Counted from the first letter of the stretch, positions 25,018 to 34,168 are shown. The stretch is DNA of 64,000 nt from Bin87 sp965261195 (GCA_965261195.1 OZ253455.1:3410001-3474000), one strand, 5' to 3'. Translations and numbers: made by a program. The notes: generated from the sequence alone by a model not told the origin.

Positions 25018-26052
25018 ATGCCGGCTGAGCAAGGCATCATCCAGACCATATTGGGGAATGGATCCGAAGGTTGGGAGGGAGACGGCGGGCCGGCGTTAGC
25101 CGCCGCGTGTCAAACTCCGTATGCCTGTGAGTTCGATCCCCAGGGGAACCTGATCGTGTGCATGGGGCGCCATCACAGAATCCGCCGCATGGATGCTGAG
25201 ACCGGGGTAATCACGCTGATCGCCGGCACGGGGGAGCCGGGATACGCCGGTGATGGCGGCCCCGCTGTCGACGCCCTCATCAATCAACCATACGGGCTGG
25301 CCATCGACGTCAACGGCGATCTGTACTTCTCGCAGCGGTTTGACCCGGCGGTGCGGAAAATAGACGGTCGCACGGGCATCATCTCAACCGTGGCCGGCAC
25401 CGGCGAATTCGGGTACAGCGGGGACGGCGGCCCCGGCGATGCCGCCATGATGCGGGAACCCAACGACGTGTACCTGGACGGGCGGGGCGGCCTGCTCATC
25501 GCCGACATACAGGATCAGCGAATTCGCCGGGTTGACCTGTCTACCGGCATCATAACCACTTTTGCCGGCACCGGTGAAATGTCCCGCGCCGGCGACGGGA
25601 AGCCGGCCGCCGCAGCCGGCCTGATGGGTCCGAGAGCCGTTTGCCTGGATAGCCTGGGGAATGTGTACGTTTGCGAAAGGGAAGGCAACGGGGTTCGCAA
25701 GATTTCTCCCGATGGAACGTTGACTACGATTGCCGGCGCCGATTCCGGGTACGGCTACACCGGCGACGGCGGCCCGGCGTTGTCCGCCACCTGGGGAGCG
25801 CCCAAGGCGATGCGCTGCGACCTGAATGACAACATCATCGTGGTTGATTCGGATAACTGCGCCGTGCGGCGGATTGACGCCCGGACCGGCGTCGTAACCA
25901 CCATCGCCGGCGGCCGCGAAGGTGGCGGCGGCGACGGTGGCCCGGCCGTTGCTGCCGGGTTGGTCCATCCCCACGGGTGCGGCATCAACGCGGACGGCGA
26001 CCTGTTTATTGCCGACACCCACAATCACCGGGTGCGGGTGGTCGGATTGTGA
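25018..26052 (+). CDS. NHL-repeat beta-propeller protein
   Basis: 344 residues of repeated NHL-type blades, each with a pattern such as TIAGTGEPGYAGDGGPA followed by LIxPYGLAxDxxGDLYxxD. At least five to six blades are visible, as expected for a closed propeller. Catalytic residues are not obvious; such proteins serve as binding scaffolds or peptidylglycine-lyase or teneurin-like propellers. The frame is open upstream to 24736, but the ATG at 25018 has GGGAGG seven bases before it and the upstream residues do not look like a propeller or a signal peptide. Cytoplasmic or exported location is undetermined. Confidence 0.75.
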   Translation: MPAEQGIIQTILGNGSEGWEGDGGPALAAACQTPYACEFDPQGNLIVCMGRHHRIRRMDAETGVITLIAGTGEPGYAGDGGPAVDALINQPYGLAIDVNGDLYFSQRFDPAVRKIDGRTGIISTVAGTGEFGYSGDGGPGDAAMMREPNDVYLDGRGGLLIADIQDQRIRRVDLSTGIITTFAGTGEMSRAGDGKPAAAAGLMGPRAVCLDSLGNVYVCEREGNGVRKISPDGTLTTIAGADSGYGYTGDGGPALSATWGAPKAMRCDLNDNIIVVDSDNCAVRRIDARTGVVTTIAGGREGGGGDGGPAVAAGLVHPHGCGINADGDLFIADTHNHRVRVVGL

Positions 26053-26084
26053 GCCGCACAACATGGAATCAGCTGTCCCGGCCA

Positions 26085-26102
26085 GGTCGGCAATTGCCGA
26101 CC
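26085..26102. promoter_or_regulatory. 18-bp perfect palindrome upstream of the amidohydrolase
   Basis: GGTCGGCAATTGCCGACC lies in the 116-bp gap between the propeller gene and the amidohydrolase gene. It could be an operator for the downstream catabolic genes or a weak terminator for the upstream gene; there is no T-tract. Confidence 0.4.
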
Positions 26103-26168
26103 GTCAATCGGTCAACGCTGAATTCGCGTGGTAGTATCTGACAACCCAACACTCCCGAGGAGGACGCC

Positions 26169-27185
26169 ATGGTTCTGAGCGGCGAAGACTGGTTGGCCCT
26201 AACCACCGAAGCAACCCTGGAGCCGGAAATCCCGATTTGCGATCCCCACCACCATTTTTGGGTCTCCCGTCCGGAGCCGGCTGCCTACCAGCGATACCTG
26301 CTTCCGGAGCTGACCGCAGACGTTAACAGCGGCCACAATGTGCGCTCAACGGTCTTCATCGAGGTGCGCTGCGAGTACCGGCAGAGCGGCCCTGAAGAGA
26401 TGAGGCCGGTGGGCGAGGTGGAGTATATCGAGACCATCGCCGCGGCAAGCGCCGGCGGCAGCCTCGGCCCTACCAAAGCCGCCGCCGCCATTGTCGGGTA
26501 CGCCGACCTGAAGCTGGGTGAGGCGGTGCGCCCGGTGCTGGAAGCGATGCAGGCCGCCAGTCCAACCCGCTTTCGCGGTGTCCGGCACGCCACCGGCTGG
26601 GACGAGAGTCCGGAGCTGGCCAACCGGGATATTCGCGGAGTCCTGTCCACCGACGGCTATCGGGCCGGCGCAAAGGTTCTGGCTGAAATGGGATTGTTGG
26701 TGGAGAACTCCCTCTATTTCCATCAGCTGTCCGAATTGGCCGAATTCGCCCGGGCGGTGCCTGACCTGACCATCGTCCTGAACCACATCGGCGGCCTGGT
26801 GCGGGTCGGCCCCTATGCCAATCGGGACGACGAAGTTCTGCCGGCCTGGCAGTGTGGAGTGGAGGAAGCGGCCCAATGTCCCAACATCGTAATGAAGCTG
26901 GGTGGGGTGGGACAGTTGCGCTACGGATATTACTGGCACGACCGGGACATTCCCATCGGTTCTGAGGAGCTGGCCGGCGCTCTGGGCCCGCTCATGCAGC
27001 ACTGCATCGAGCAGTTCGGGCCGGATAGATGTATGTTTGAGAGCAACTTCCCGGTGGACAAGCCGTCGTATTCGTACAATGTGCTGTATAACGCCTTCAA
27101 ACGGCTTTCCAGCGGCTATTCAGCGGCTGAACGCGCTGCCCTGTTCCACGATACTGCCGCCCGGGTCTACAACATCAGTGACTGA
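26169..27185 (+). CDS. amidohydrolase family protein (paralogue A)
   Basis: 338-residue Amidohydro_2 protein. The metal-binding start is ICDPHHHFW, with the two-histidine motif. VLNHIGGLV and the C-terminal FGPDRCMFESNFPVDK, whose Asn replaces the more common Asp-Trp context, complete the barrel. It is the same length as and very similar along its length to the protein at 29875-30891, so the two arose by duplication. The ATG follows a GAGGAGGACGCC ribosome-binding segment. The dienelactone hydrolase gene follows 33 bp downstream, suggesting one transcript. Confidence 0.88.
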   Translation: MVLSGEDWLALTTEATLEPEIPICDPHHHFWVSRPEPAAYQRYLLPELTADVNSGHNVRSTVFIEVRCEYRQSGPEEMRPVGEVEYIETIAAASAGGSLGPTKAAAAIVGYADLKLGEAVRPVLEAMQAASPTRFRGVRHATGWDESPELANRDIRGVLSTDGYRAGAKVLAEMGLLVENSLYFHQLSELAEFARAVPDLTIVLNHIGGLVRVGPYANRDDEVLPAWQCGVEEAAQCPNIVMKLGGVGQLRYGYYWHDRDIPIGSEELAGALGPLMQHCIEQFGPDRCMFESNFPVDKPSYSYNVLYNAFKRLSSGYSAAERAALFHDTAARVYNISD

Positions 27186-27218
27186 TACCAACTCTATTTG
27201 ACTCCCTGGAGGTACATG

Positions 27219-27953
27219 ATGGTACTCGTTGGCCAAGAGTTAGAGACCGGAACAATCCAGTACACCAGCCGCGACGGCACGATGGTCGATGCTTTTTACA
27301 GCCGGCCCGCCGAGGCCGGGTCGTACCCCGGCGTAATCGTAACCATGGAAGGCATGGGGTTGATGGACCACCACAAGGACATCGCCGTCCGTTTCGCCGG
27401 GCAGGGCTACCTGGCCATCGCGCCGGACCTCTATACGCGGGAAGGCGCTCCGGAGCCGGAAAATGTGCTGGCCACGCTGTTCGCCTCCCCCGACTCCCGG
27501 GCAATGGACGACCTGGAAGGGGCGGCTCTGTATCTGAAATCCCAGGCGCACAGCAACGGCCGGGTGGGCATCATCGGCTTTTGCTCCGGCGGACGCTACA
27601 CCCTGATGATGGCCTGCTTGAGCAGCAACATCAACGCGGCGGTGGACTCGGCCGGCGGCCACATCGTCCACGAACCCACCGACTTGCGGCCGGTGCAGCC
27701 GATGGACATGGTGCCCAACTTGTCCTGCCCATTGCTGGCGTTATTTGGCGTAGAGGACGAGAACCCAACGCCGGAGCAGGCGGAGCAGATGAAAGCTCTG
27801 CTGGAACAGCACGGCAAGACCTACGAGTGGGTGATGTACAACAACGCCGGACACGCTTTCTTCGCCGACTACCGTCCCAGCTACCGCGCGGCCCCGGCCC
27901 AGGATATGTGGCACCGGGTGCTACAGTTCTACGGCCAGCACCTCAAAGGCTGA
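27219..27953 (+). CDS. dienelactone hydrolase family protein
   Basis: 244-residue alpha/beta hydrolase of the DLH family. The nucleophile is the cysteine in GFCSGGRY, typical of dienelactone hydrolase. The family acid/base pair is expected at the Asp of LFGVEDENPTP and the His of YNNAGHAFF, and YNNAGHAFFADYRPSY is a strong family signature. Carboxymethylenebutenolidase opens dienelactones formed in chlorocatechol breakdown, but many homologues act on other esters. The ATG at 27219 is preferred because GGAGG lies 6 nt upstream. It is in the same direction as the amidohydrolase just before it. Confidence 0.9.
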   Translation: MVLVGQELETGTIQYTSRDGTMVDAFYSRPAEAGSYPGVIVTMEGMGLMDHHKDIAVRFAGQGYLAIAPDLYTREGAPEPENVLATLFASPDSRAMDDLEGAALYLKSQAHSNGRVGIIGFCSGGRYTLMMACLSSNINAAVDSAGGHIVHEPTDLRPVQPMDMVPNLSCPLLALFGVEDENPTPEQAEQMKALLEQHGKTYEWVMYNNAGHAFFADYRPSYRAAPAQDMWHRVLQFYGQHLKG

Positions 27954-28029
27954 CCATCAGGCGTTATGCCACCGCCGCCCAGCGAAGGTTACGACTGACC
28001 AGCGAAGGCCGCCGCCGCAGGATGCAAAT

Positions 28030-29307
28030 TCACCCCAACCGCCTGATGCGCGGCAGGCCCAGGCCGGACAGTATATTGATAATAGTCAATACGGCGCCGT
28101 TGACCAGCAGAGCCTTCGGAGCTCCCAGGATGCCGGCCAACGCTCCCACTCCCACGTGACCTACTGGAGCGAATCCGACGCTCAGCACCCAGGATCCAGT
28201 AGCGCGCCCTCGATCCTTGTCGGCCACCAGGTCCTGCATGAGGGTTTTGTAAAGAGTATCGACGGACATGGCGCAGGCGTTGACGAACAGCAGCACACCC
28301 AGGAAGGAGTAGATGTTGCGAGACAGGGAAAACGCCATCTGTCCCAGACCGAATCCGGTGGCGGTTACGAACATCATCAGACCTTTCTTGCGGGAAGTCC
28401 CCAACCCGGCCAGTAGCCAGACTCCCAGCAGTCCCCCGGTCTGGCGCACCGCGGTCATGACACCCAGTCCCGTCGGCCCGACGTGCAGGACATTCTTGGC
28501 GAAAACGGGCAGCAGGGTCATGTGCGTAAACCCGAACACCTCTGTGGAGGCGGTCAGAAACATTAGAATCAGGAGGAACCGGTTCTCACGAACCAGGCTG
28601 ACGTAACCCAACAGGTTCTTCAGCACCGGTTCGACGGAACCGGCCGCCGAGCGGCCTGGGTTGCTGATTGCCAGAGTCGCGGCGGCGGAGCACAGGTAAC
28701 AACCCGCCGAAGCGATGAATTGCCAACCCGGCCCGACCAACTCGATCAGCCCACCGGCGGCGATGGATCCGATGATTCCCCCTCCCTGCATGGCCATCGC
28801 ACCCAGCGCCAGCCCGTTCAGGGCTTGTCCCTGGCCCACTATGTCGTAGGTATAGGTCTGCCGGACCGTGATGGTAAAGGCCATGAAGCCGCCCAGGGCA
28901 AGCACCAGCGCGATGACAACCCACACGTGGGCGCTCCCGCCGAGCAGCAGCAGCGCCATAACCAGCGCGGCTGCGGATGCCCCCAGGGTGCCCAGGCGAA
29001 GCAGCGCCCGTCGCTCCCACCGGTCGGCCACCGCTCCGGACAACAAGCCGAGCAGAAAGAAGGGCAGCATTCTGGCGGCGGCGGCCACGCCCACCATGAA
29101 CGCCGAACCCGTTAGATCATAGATGAGCCACCCAACCGACACTTGCTCCATCCCGGTGGCCAGGGAGTAGAGGAGCGTCGATGCCCACAACAGGCGGAAG
29201 TCTCTGATGTGCAGGGAGCCAGCCCAGTTCCTGATACTGTACACGGGGCCAGAATGATACACCCATTGGGAACCGGGTAGTCCCGGACCGTGGCGGTCGA
29301 GGGCCAT
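28030..29307 (-). CDS. MFS transporter
   Basis: 425-residue major facilitator with about 12 hydrophobic segments. Typical features are a first-half loop GAVADRWERRALLRLG (motif A-like) and SGLSG-like gaps in the second half. The closest general type is the MFS_3/enterobactin-exporter-like group (YfiS/EntS), with N-terminal RNWAGSLHIRDFRLLWAST. It may export or import a small molecule; direction cannot be inferred. It converges on the dienelactone hydrolase gene, so it is not in that operon. Confidence 0.88.
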   Translation of the reverse strand: MALDRHGPGLPGSQWVYHSGPVYSIRNWAGSLHIRDFRLLWASTLLYSLATGMEQVSVGWLIYDLTGSAFMVGVAAAARMLPFFLLGLLSGAVADRWERRALLRLGTLGASAAALVMALLLLGGSAHVWVVIALVLALGGFMAFTITVRQTYTYDIVGQGQALNGLALGAMAMQGGGIIGSIAAGGLIELVGPGWQFIASAGCYLCSAAATLAISNPGRSAAGSVEPVLKNLLGYVSLVRENRFLLILMFLTASTEVFGFTHMTLLPVFAKNVLHVGPTGLGVMTAVRQTGGLLGVWLLAGLGTSRKKGLMMFVTATGFGLGQMAFSLSRNIYSFLGVLLFVNACAMSVDTLYKTLMQDLVADKDRGRATGSWVLSVGFAPVGHVGVGALAGILGAPKALLVNGAVLTIINILSGLGLPRIRRLG

Positions 29308-29454
29308 TCCATTTTGGGCGGTCGGCCAAAGGCGCCCTGCCGCACACGCAGGGTGACCCGACGACGGGTTCAGGATGATCCTGCGACGGGCTCAGGATGA
29401 ACGGATGGATTGGTTTCGCGGGATGATTGCCAGGCTGCGGGCACGGTTGTAACA

Positions 29455-29571
29455 CTAGGGTCTGTTGACAAACTGGCGGTCTAGTACATCGGCACGAAGC
29501 AACACCGACGCAGGCCGTCCCAATATGGTAGGTTGGTAGGCAACGGCGAGTAGTTTGTCAACAGGCCCTAG
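29455..29571. mobile_element. 117-bp MITE-like element
   Basis: CTAGGGTCTGTTGACAAACT at 29455-29474 and its inverse, with a single mismatch, at 29552-29571 bound about 77 bp of non-coding DNA. The ends resemble those of the IS5-type element at 38516-39328 (CTAGGTTCTGTTGACATTTCA, sharing CTAGG and TCTGTTGACA). It is best explained as a non-autonomous element mobilised by a related transposase. The outer CTAG or TA may be the target duplication. Confidence 0.7.
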
Positions 29572-29874
29572 GAAACACGCCTCACGCGTAGCCACTGCAA
29601 TCTGTCATTGCGAGCGCAGCGTGGCAATCTCGTTGCCGTAGCAATGGTCGCCGCAGCAATGATGGTTCACCGAGGTGTACTCAACCTCAACGAGATTGCC
29701 ACGTCGCTCGACGAGCTCGGGATGAGCGGGCGCTGCTCGCAATGACCAGTGGGAGATGGGCGCTGATCGCAATGACAGTAGGTTGGTTTGGTTTGACAAA
29801 GTGGGTACGCGTGAGGGAAACGCGCGATGTGAAGTGGTATTATTGGCGCGTTACCCGGCATTGGAGGGATTAAC
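29572..29874. repeat. gene-free stretch with TCATTGCGAG/GCAATCTCG repeats
   Basis: About 300 bp without a gene. TCTGTCATTGCGAGCGCAGC (29605-29624), GTGGCAATCTCGTTG (29625-29639) and the inverse GAGATTGCCACGTCGCTCGA (29692-29711) belong to a repeat also found around 36570-36606 and 38415-38515. The promoter of the downstream amidohydrolase should lie near its right end. Confidence 0.6.
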
Positions 29875-30891
29875 GTGCCTTTTGGAAATGACGACTGGCT
29901 GGCTCTAACCGAAGAAACTCCCATTGAACCCGCAATCCCGCTTTGCGACCCGCACCACCATTTTTGGGATCGCCGGCTACCGAGCATACCGTACCAGAGG
30001 TATCTGCTTCACGAGCTGATGGCGGATGTGGACTCGGGGCACAATGTCCGCTCCACGGTGTTCGTGGAAGCCCGGTCGATGTATCGGGCCTCGGGGCCGG
30101 ACGAATTGCGCCCCGTTGGTGAGGTGGAGTTCGTACAGGGGCTGGCGGCGGCGAGCGCCAGTGGCGTCTACGGTGAAACCAGGGCCGCGGCGGCCATTGT
30201 CGGCCACGCCGACCTGAAGCTGGGCCGGGGTGTGGCCGCGGTGCTGGAAACCCTGCAGGCGGCCAGCCCCAACCGCTTCAAGGGCATGCGCCACAACGTC
30301 ACCTGGAGTCCTGACCCTGCGCTGGAAGACCGCGAAACCCAGGGCATCATGTCCAACGACACTTTTCGAGCCGGCGCCCGCGTTTTGGCCGGGATGGGGC
30401 TATCGCTGGACGTCATGCTCTCCTTCCCGCAACTGAACGAGCTGGCCGACTTTGCCAGGGCGGTCCCCGAACTTCCCATCATCCTCAACCACCTGGGCGG
30501 GATCAGCCGGACGGGCATCTACGCCGGGCGGGACGATGAAGTCATACCGGCGTGGCGGGAGGGTATCCGCGCTGTGGCCGCTTGTCCCAACGTTACCTGC
30601 AAGATCGGCGGGATGGGAATGCCCCGCTGGGGGTTTGGCTGGCACGCCCGCAACATTCCAATCGGTTCCGAGGAACTGGCCGACGCCATGGCGCCGTGGA
30701 TGAACTACTGCATCGAGCAGTTCGGGCCGGAGCGCAGTATGTTTGAAAGCAACTTCCCGCCGGACAAGGTCTCCTTTTCCTACAACGTGATGTACAACGC
30801 CTTCAAGCGTCTCTCGCAGAGCTACAGCCCGACTGAACGAGCCAACCTTTTTCACGACGCTGCGGTGCGGGCGTACCGCATTGAAACCTGA
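29875..30891 (+). CDS. amidohydrolase family protein (paralogue B)
   Basis: 338-residue Amidohydro_2 protein, co-linear with the one at 26169-27185: same LCDPHHHFW metal motif, same ADVDSGHNVRSTVFVE segment, same ILNHLGGI and the C-terminal FGPERSMFESNFPPDK. The GTG start at 29875 matches the position of the paralogue's start. It is followed 21 bp later by the GMC oxidoreductase gene and is probably cotranscribed with it. The two paralogues likely share chemistry but may differ in substrate. Confidence 0.87.
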   Translation: MPFGNDDWLALTEETPIEPAIPLCDPHHHFWDRRLPSIPYQRYLLHELMADVDSGHNVRSTVFVEARSMYRASGPDELRPVGEVEFVQGLAAASASGVYGETRAAAAIVGHADLKLGRGVAAVLETLQAASPNRFKGMRHNVTWSPDPALEDRETQGIMSNDTFRAGARVLAGMGLSLDVMLSFPQLNELADFARAVPELPIILNHLGGISRTGIYAGRDDEVIPAWREGIRAVAACPNVTCKIGGMGMPRWGFGWHARNIPIGSEELADAMAPWMNYCIEQFGPERSMFESNFPPDKVSFSYNVMYNAFKRLSQSYSPTERANLFHDAAVRAYRIET

Positions 30892-30912
30892 CGGGAGCGC
30901 TTGGTAGGTATT

Positions 30913-32457
30913 ATGAAATACGACGTCATCATCGTCGGCGCTGGCTCGGCAGGCTGCGTACTGGCTAACCGGCTGTCGGAAGACCCCGGCCGTTCCGTGC
31001 TGCTGCTGGAAGCCGGACCGGACTACCCGTCCGCCGACCTGCTGCCCGACGAGCTGAAATTTGACCTGAACCAGGCCGCCTCCGAAAAGGGCGCGGCGCA
31101 CAACTGGTCGTTAGTGGGCCAATCCACTCCCCAGCAGCCGGGCCCGCTCCACGTGGCCCGGGGCCGGGTTACCGGCGGCAGCAGCGCCATCAACCACCAG
31201 ATCCTGCTGCGGGGGCTCCCCGAAGATTTCGATGCCTGGGCCGAAGCGGGTAACGACGAGTGGAGCTACCAAAAGACGCTACCCTATTTCCGTATGCTGG
31301 AAAGCGACGCCGATATTAGGGATGACTTCCACGGCGCCGACGGCCCAATCCCGGTTTGGCGGCATCCGCGTGAGACCTGGCTACCCTTGCAGCGGGCTTT
31401 TTATCAGGCGTGCCGCGACGCCGGCTTCCCGGAAGACCCGGACATGAACCATCCCGACGCGACCGGCGTTGGGGCCGTGCCTCTGAACAACCCCGGCGGC
31501 GTCCGGATGAGCGTCGCTCTCACCTACCTGGACGACTGCCGCCACCGGCTGAACCTGACCATCCGGCCCAACATCCTCGCGCGGCGCGTCCGGTTCGAGG
31601 ATGGTTCGACCGGCTCGCCACGAGCGGTCGGGGTGGAGGTTGACAGCAACGGCCAGTCGTTCCTGGTCGAAGGCGAGGAAATCATCCTGAGCGCCGGGGC
31701 AATTGCTTCACCGCAACTGCTGCTGCTATCCGGCGTGGGACCTGCCGATCAACTGCGCGAACTGAGCATACATCCGGTTCACGACCTGCCCGGCGTGGGT
31801 CACAACATGAAGAATCACCCATCGGTTTCCATCGTGTTCCGTGCGCAGCCGAGCAACCACCTCCCGTCGGACGCGCCCAGAAATCAGGTGGGTCTCAGGT
31901 TCACCGCGAATGGTTCGTCCGCCCGCAATGATATTCAGGTCCAGCCCACCACATCCTATCCGGAAAGCCGGAATGCCCCCGACATCCGCATCGGTTGTCG
32001 GTTGGAATTTCCCTACAGTGAAGGACGCCTTACTCTCACCTCTGCCGACGTTTCGGTGCAACCAGACCTGGATTTCCGGTTCCTGACCGATCCCAGGGAC
32101 ACCGCCCGGTTGCGGGATGCGGTGCGCCGCAGTGTCCGGATTTTCGAACACCCGGACTTTGCCGACCTGCTGGCGGAACGGTTGTCGCCTACCGACGATG
32201 ACCTGGCCGACGACGACACGCTGGACGCCTGGCTCCGGCTAAACGCCGGCATCGCCGGGCACACTGCGGTTACCTGCAAAATGGGGCCGGATTCCGACTC
32301 GTTGGCGGTGGTCGACCAGTATTGCAACGTTCACGGCGTGGCCGGTCTGCGCGTAGTCGACTCCTCGGTGATGCCGGAGATCGTGAGGGCAAATACCAAC
32401 GCAACCATCATTATGATAGCGGAACGGGCCGCAGATTTCATCAAGGCCGGCCGCTAG
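30913..32457 (+). CDS. GMC family oxidoreductase (choline dehydrogenase-like)
   Basis: 514-residue FAD enzyme oxidising alcohols. The FAD-binding GAGSAG is at residues 9-14, followed by LLEAGPDYP. The GMC signature 1 region VTGGSSAINHQILLRG and signature 2 ILSAGAIASPQLLLLSGVGP are present. The C-terminal active-site His is probably in AGHTAVTCKMG, with the VDSSVMPEIVRANTNATIIMIAERAAD tail. The ATG at 30913 is used because it begins directly with the Rossmann strand. It follows amidohydrolase B closely. Confidence 0.92.
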   Translation: MKYDVIIVGAGSAGCVLANRLSEDPGRSVLLLEAGPDYPSADLLPDELKFDLNQAASEKGAAHNWSLVGQSTPQQPGPLHVARGRVTGGSSAINHQILLRGLPEDFDAWAEAGNDEWSYQKTLPYFRMLESDADIRDDFHGADGPIPVWRHPRETWLPLQRAFYQACRDAGFPEDPDMNHPDATGVGAVPLNNPGGVRMSVALTYLDDCRHRLNLTIRPNILARRVRFEDGSTGSPRAVGVEVDSNGQSFLVEGEEIILSAGAIASPQLLLLSGVGPADQLRELSIHPVHDLPGVGHNMKNHPSVSIVFRAQPSNHLPSDAPRNQVGLRFTANGSSARNDIQVQPTTSYPESRNAPDIRIGCRLEFPYSEGRLTLTSADVSVQPDLDFRFLTDPRDTARLRDAVRRSVRIFEHPDFADLLAERLSPTDDDLADDDTLDAWLRLNAGIAGHTAVTCKMGPDSDSLAVVDQYCNVHGVAGLRVVDSSVMPEIVRANTNATIIMIAERAADFIKAGR

Positions 32458-32559
32458 TCGGGGCCGGCCAGGCAGACCGGGCGCCGGCTGGCGTGTGAAG
32501 TGAGTGGCGGCGACCCGTCATTTGCGTCGAGAATCCCCGCGCGAACAACTCGGTACGGG

Positions 32560-33482
32560 TCAGATACCTTGCCAGTATCGCCGGTCTGCTCCCCGGACGA
32601 AGCGGCCAAAGCCTGGGTCGGGGAAATGGCCGGCAGAGACTAGTGTGCCTTCGGCTTCCAGCATGTCGATCACCGCATGTCTGGTGGAACGGGCCATGTC
32701 CTGGTTGATGTCGAACTCGGGGCACCAATCGGTGTGATGCGCCTGGATAGGACTGTGGGCAACGTCGCCCAGGACAAATGCGTGTTCGCCGTTGGAGTCG
32801 ACGCGGATGGAGTTGTGCCCGGGAGTGTGTCCCGGCGTGGGATAGGACGTCAGTTCGGGGGTTATCTGGTACTCCCCGTCCATCAGGTCCATCACGCCGT
32901 GTTCCTGCAGTGGTAGCACCTGTGGCACCACGTACTCGACGGTGTTGATCACATCGGGTTGGGTCCAGTAGTCCCAGTCCTTTTGGGGCACCAGGAAGCG
33001 GGCGTTGGGGAAGTTGGGCTTGCCGTCGGTGTAATTCCAACCGACGTGGTCGGGAGTAACTGTTCACGTTTGAGGGGATCCAGTTGGGTTGCGTCGGCAA
33101 TTCCGTACTTGGCTTCCCTTCTATAACAGGCCGGATGGCCCGCAGATCCCCGCAAGTCTGAACAGTTACGGTCGGGATGTACGTGAGTAAATACCACCAG
33201 GTCCACGGCCTCCGGGTCGATGCCTTTCGACTTCATGTCGTCCAGCAGGTAGCAGCCTTCCCCCTGCATCCCGGTGTCCACGATTATCAGCTGGCCGGAG
33301 GAACGGATGGCCAACGAACCCCAGCGTTGCTGGGCGTTTTCCTGGTCGGCCATCAACTCCGGGTACTCCCGCCACTGTTCGATGGTGGTGTGGGGGAACG
33401 CCACCAGGGGCGACCTGACGGGCAGGTTGTCGTTGAGCGAAATCAGCTCCACGGCGCCTACATTTACGATGTGATTGGGCAT
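32560..33482 (-). pseudogene. MBL-fold metallo-hydrolase, split by a MITE
   Basis: The 5' part (33482 down to 33178) encodes an MBL-fold start through VDLVVFTHVHPD, the first metal-binding motif. The 3' part continues in another frame with PQKDWDYW, PTPGHTPGH (the second histidine motif), FVLGDVAHSP and TLVSAGHFPDPGFGRF. Between them lies a 114-bp element plus an 8-bp duplication (122 bp in total), which shifts the frame inside the HxHxDH motif. Removing the insert restores the motif as HVHPDH and a protein of about 266 residues. The product is therefore certainly inactive unless the element is lost. The gene starts 23 bp after the EthD-like gene and was probably its operon partner. Confidence 0.85.
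33056..33169. mobile_element. 114-bp MITE derived from an IS66 element
   Basis: The ends are inverted repeats, GTAACTGTTCA on the left and TGAACAGTTAC on the right, extending to 25 bp with 21 matches and sharing a GGGGATC block. A perfect 8-bp direct repeat GGTCGGGA flanks it (33048-33055 and 33170-33177), the duplication size known for IS66. Its left end matches the inner sequence of the IS66 right end at 1-996 over about 23 bp with two differences. It encodes no transposase. Confidence 0.88.
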
Positions 33483-33505
33483 TACAAACTCCAAAATAAA
33501 CGGGT

Positions 33506-34168
33506 CTAAAGTTCGAAGGTCTTTCTGAAAATGCTGGGGGAACCAGGGCCGTGGGTGATCAGGGCCCGCATCTCGGCGTTCTTCGGGTCGGCGTCCAGTT
33601 GGGCCGCCCATTCCGGGGTCTGCGAGACGGTTTCGTCCTCGAACTCGTACACCACCGAATACATGGGGTCTTCTCCCCGCACGGTCCTGAACCGCCGACC
33701 GCGGATTACGCCGGGCACCTTCTCGAAATTGGGCACGAATATCGAGTTGTACCACTGGTTCCACTCGGCATCGCGTTCGGGCGGGATATTCATTCGTCCC
33801 ACCTGTAGCGCCGGGGCCATGCCGCTTTCCGCCATCGCACCGGAGACCGAGTCGGGATAAATCATTTCGTAGAGCGGGTTGAAGAAATGCCGGCCGATGA
33901 GAGACGGCCCCATAGTCTCGCTCCACTTGGATTTAGCCCGCTTGGTGAAACCGTCGCCCAACACCGCGGCTGGGCTTTCCAACTCATAGGCGGCCAGATG
34001 CTTCGGCCCGCCGCGCACCGCTTCGTAACGGGCGGCGTTCAGCACCCCTGGGACGTTGAGAATTTCCTGGATGTGCTCCTCGTTGTACCAGCGGTTGAAT
34101 TCGTCCTCTCGATCTTCAGGGACGTCGCACCAGACCATCAGCATTCCGGTGCCCTTTTTGGCAGGCAT
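33506..34168 (-). CDS. EthD-like dimeric alpha-beta barrel protein, internally duplicated
   Basis: 220-residue protein with two related halves: DEFNRWYNEEHIQEILNVPG and, about 120 residues later, DAEWNQWYNSIFVPNFEKVPG, each followed by a similar strand ending in VRG. This WYN-H/F pattern is typical of EthD / antibiotic-biosynthesis-monooxygenase-like ferredoxin folds. Such proteins act as small oxygenases, isomerases or accessory proteins in catabolic clusters. The ATG at 34168 has GGAGGG upstream and replaces a much longer open frame. It lies between pepC and the broken MBL gene on the minus strand. Confidence 0.72.
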   Translation of the reverse strand: MPAKKGTGMLMVWCDVPEDREDEFNRWYNEEHIQEILNVPGVLNAARYEAVRGGPKHLAAYELESPAAVLGDGFTKRAKSKWSETMGPSLIGRHFFNPLYEMIYPDSVSGAMAESGMAPALQVGRMNIPPERDAEWNQWYNSIFVPNFEKVPGVIRGRRFRTVRGEDPMYSVVYEFEDETVSQTPEWAAQLDADPKNAEMRALITHGPGSPSIFRKTFEL

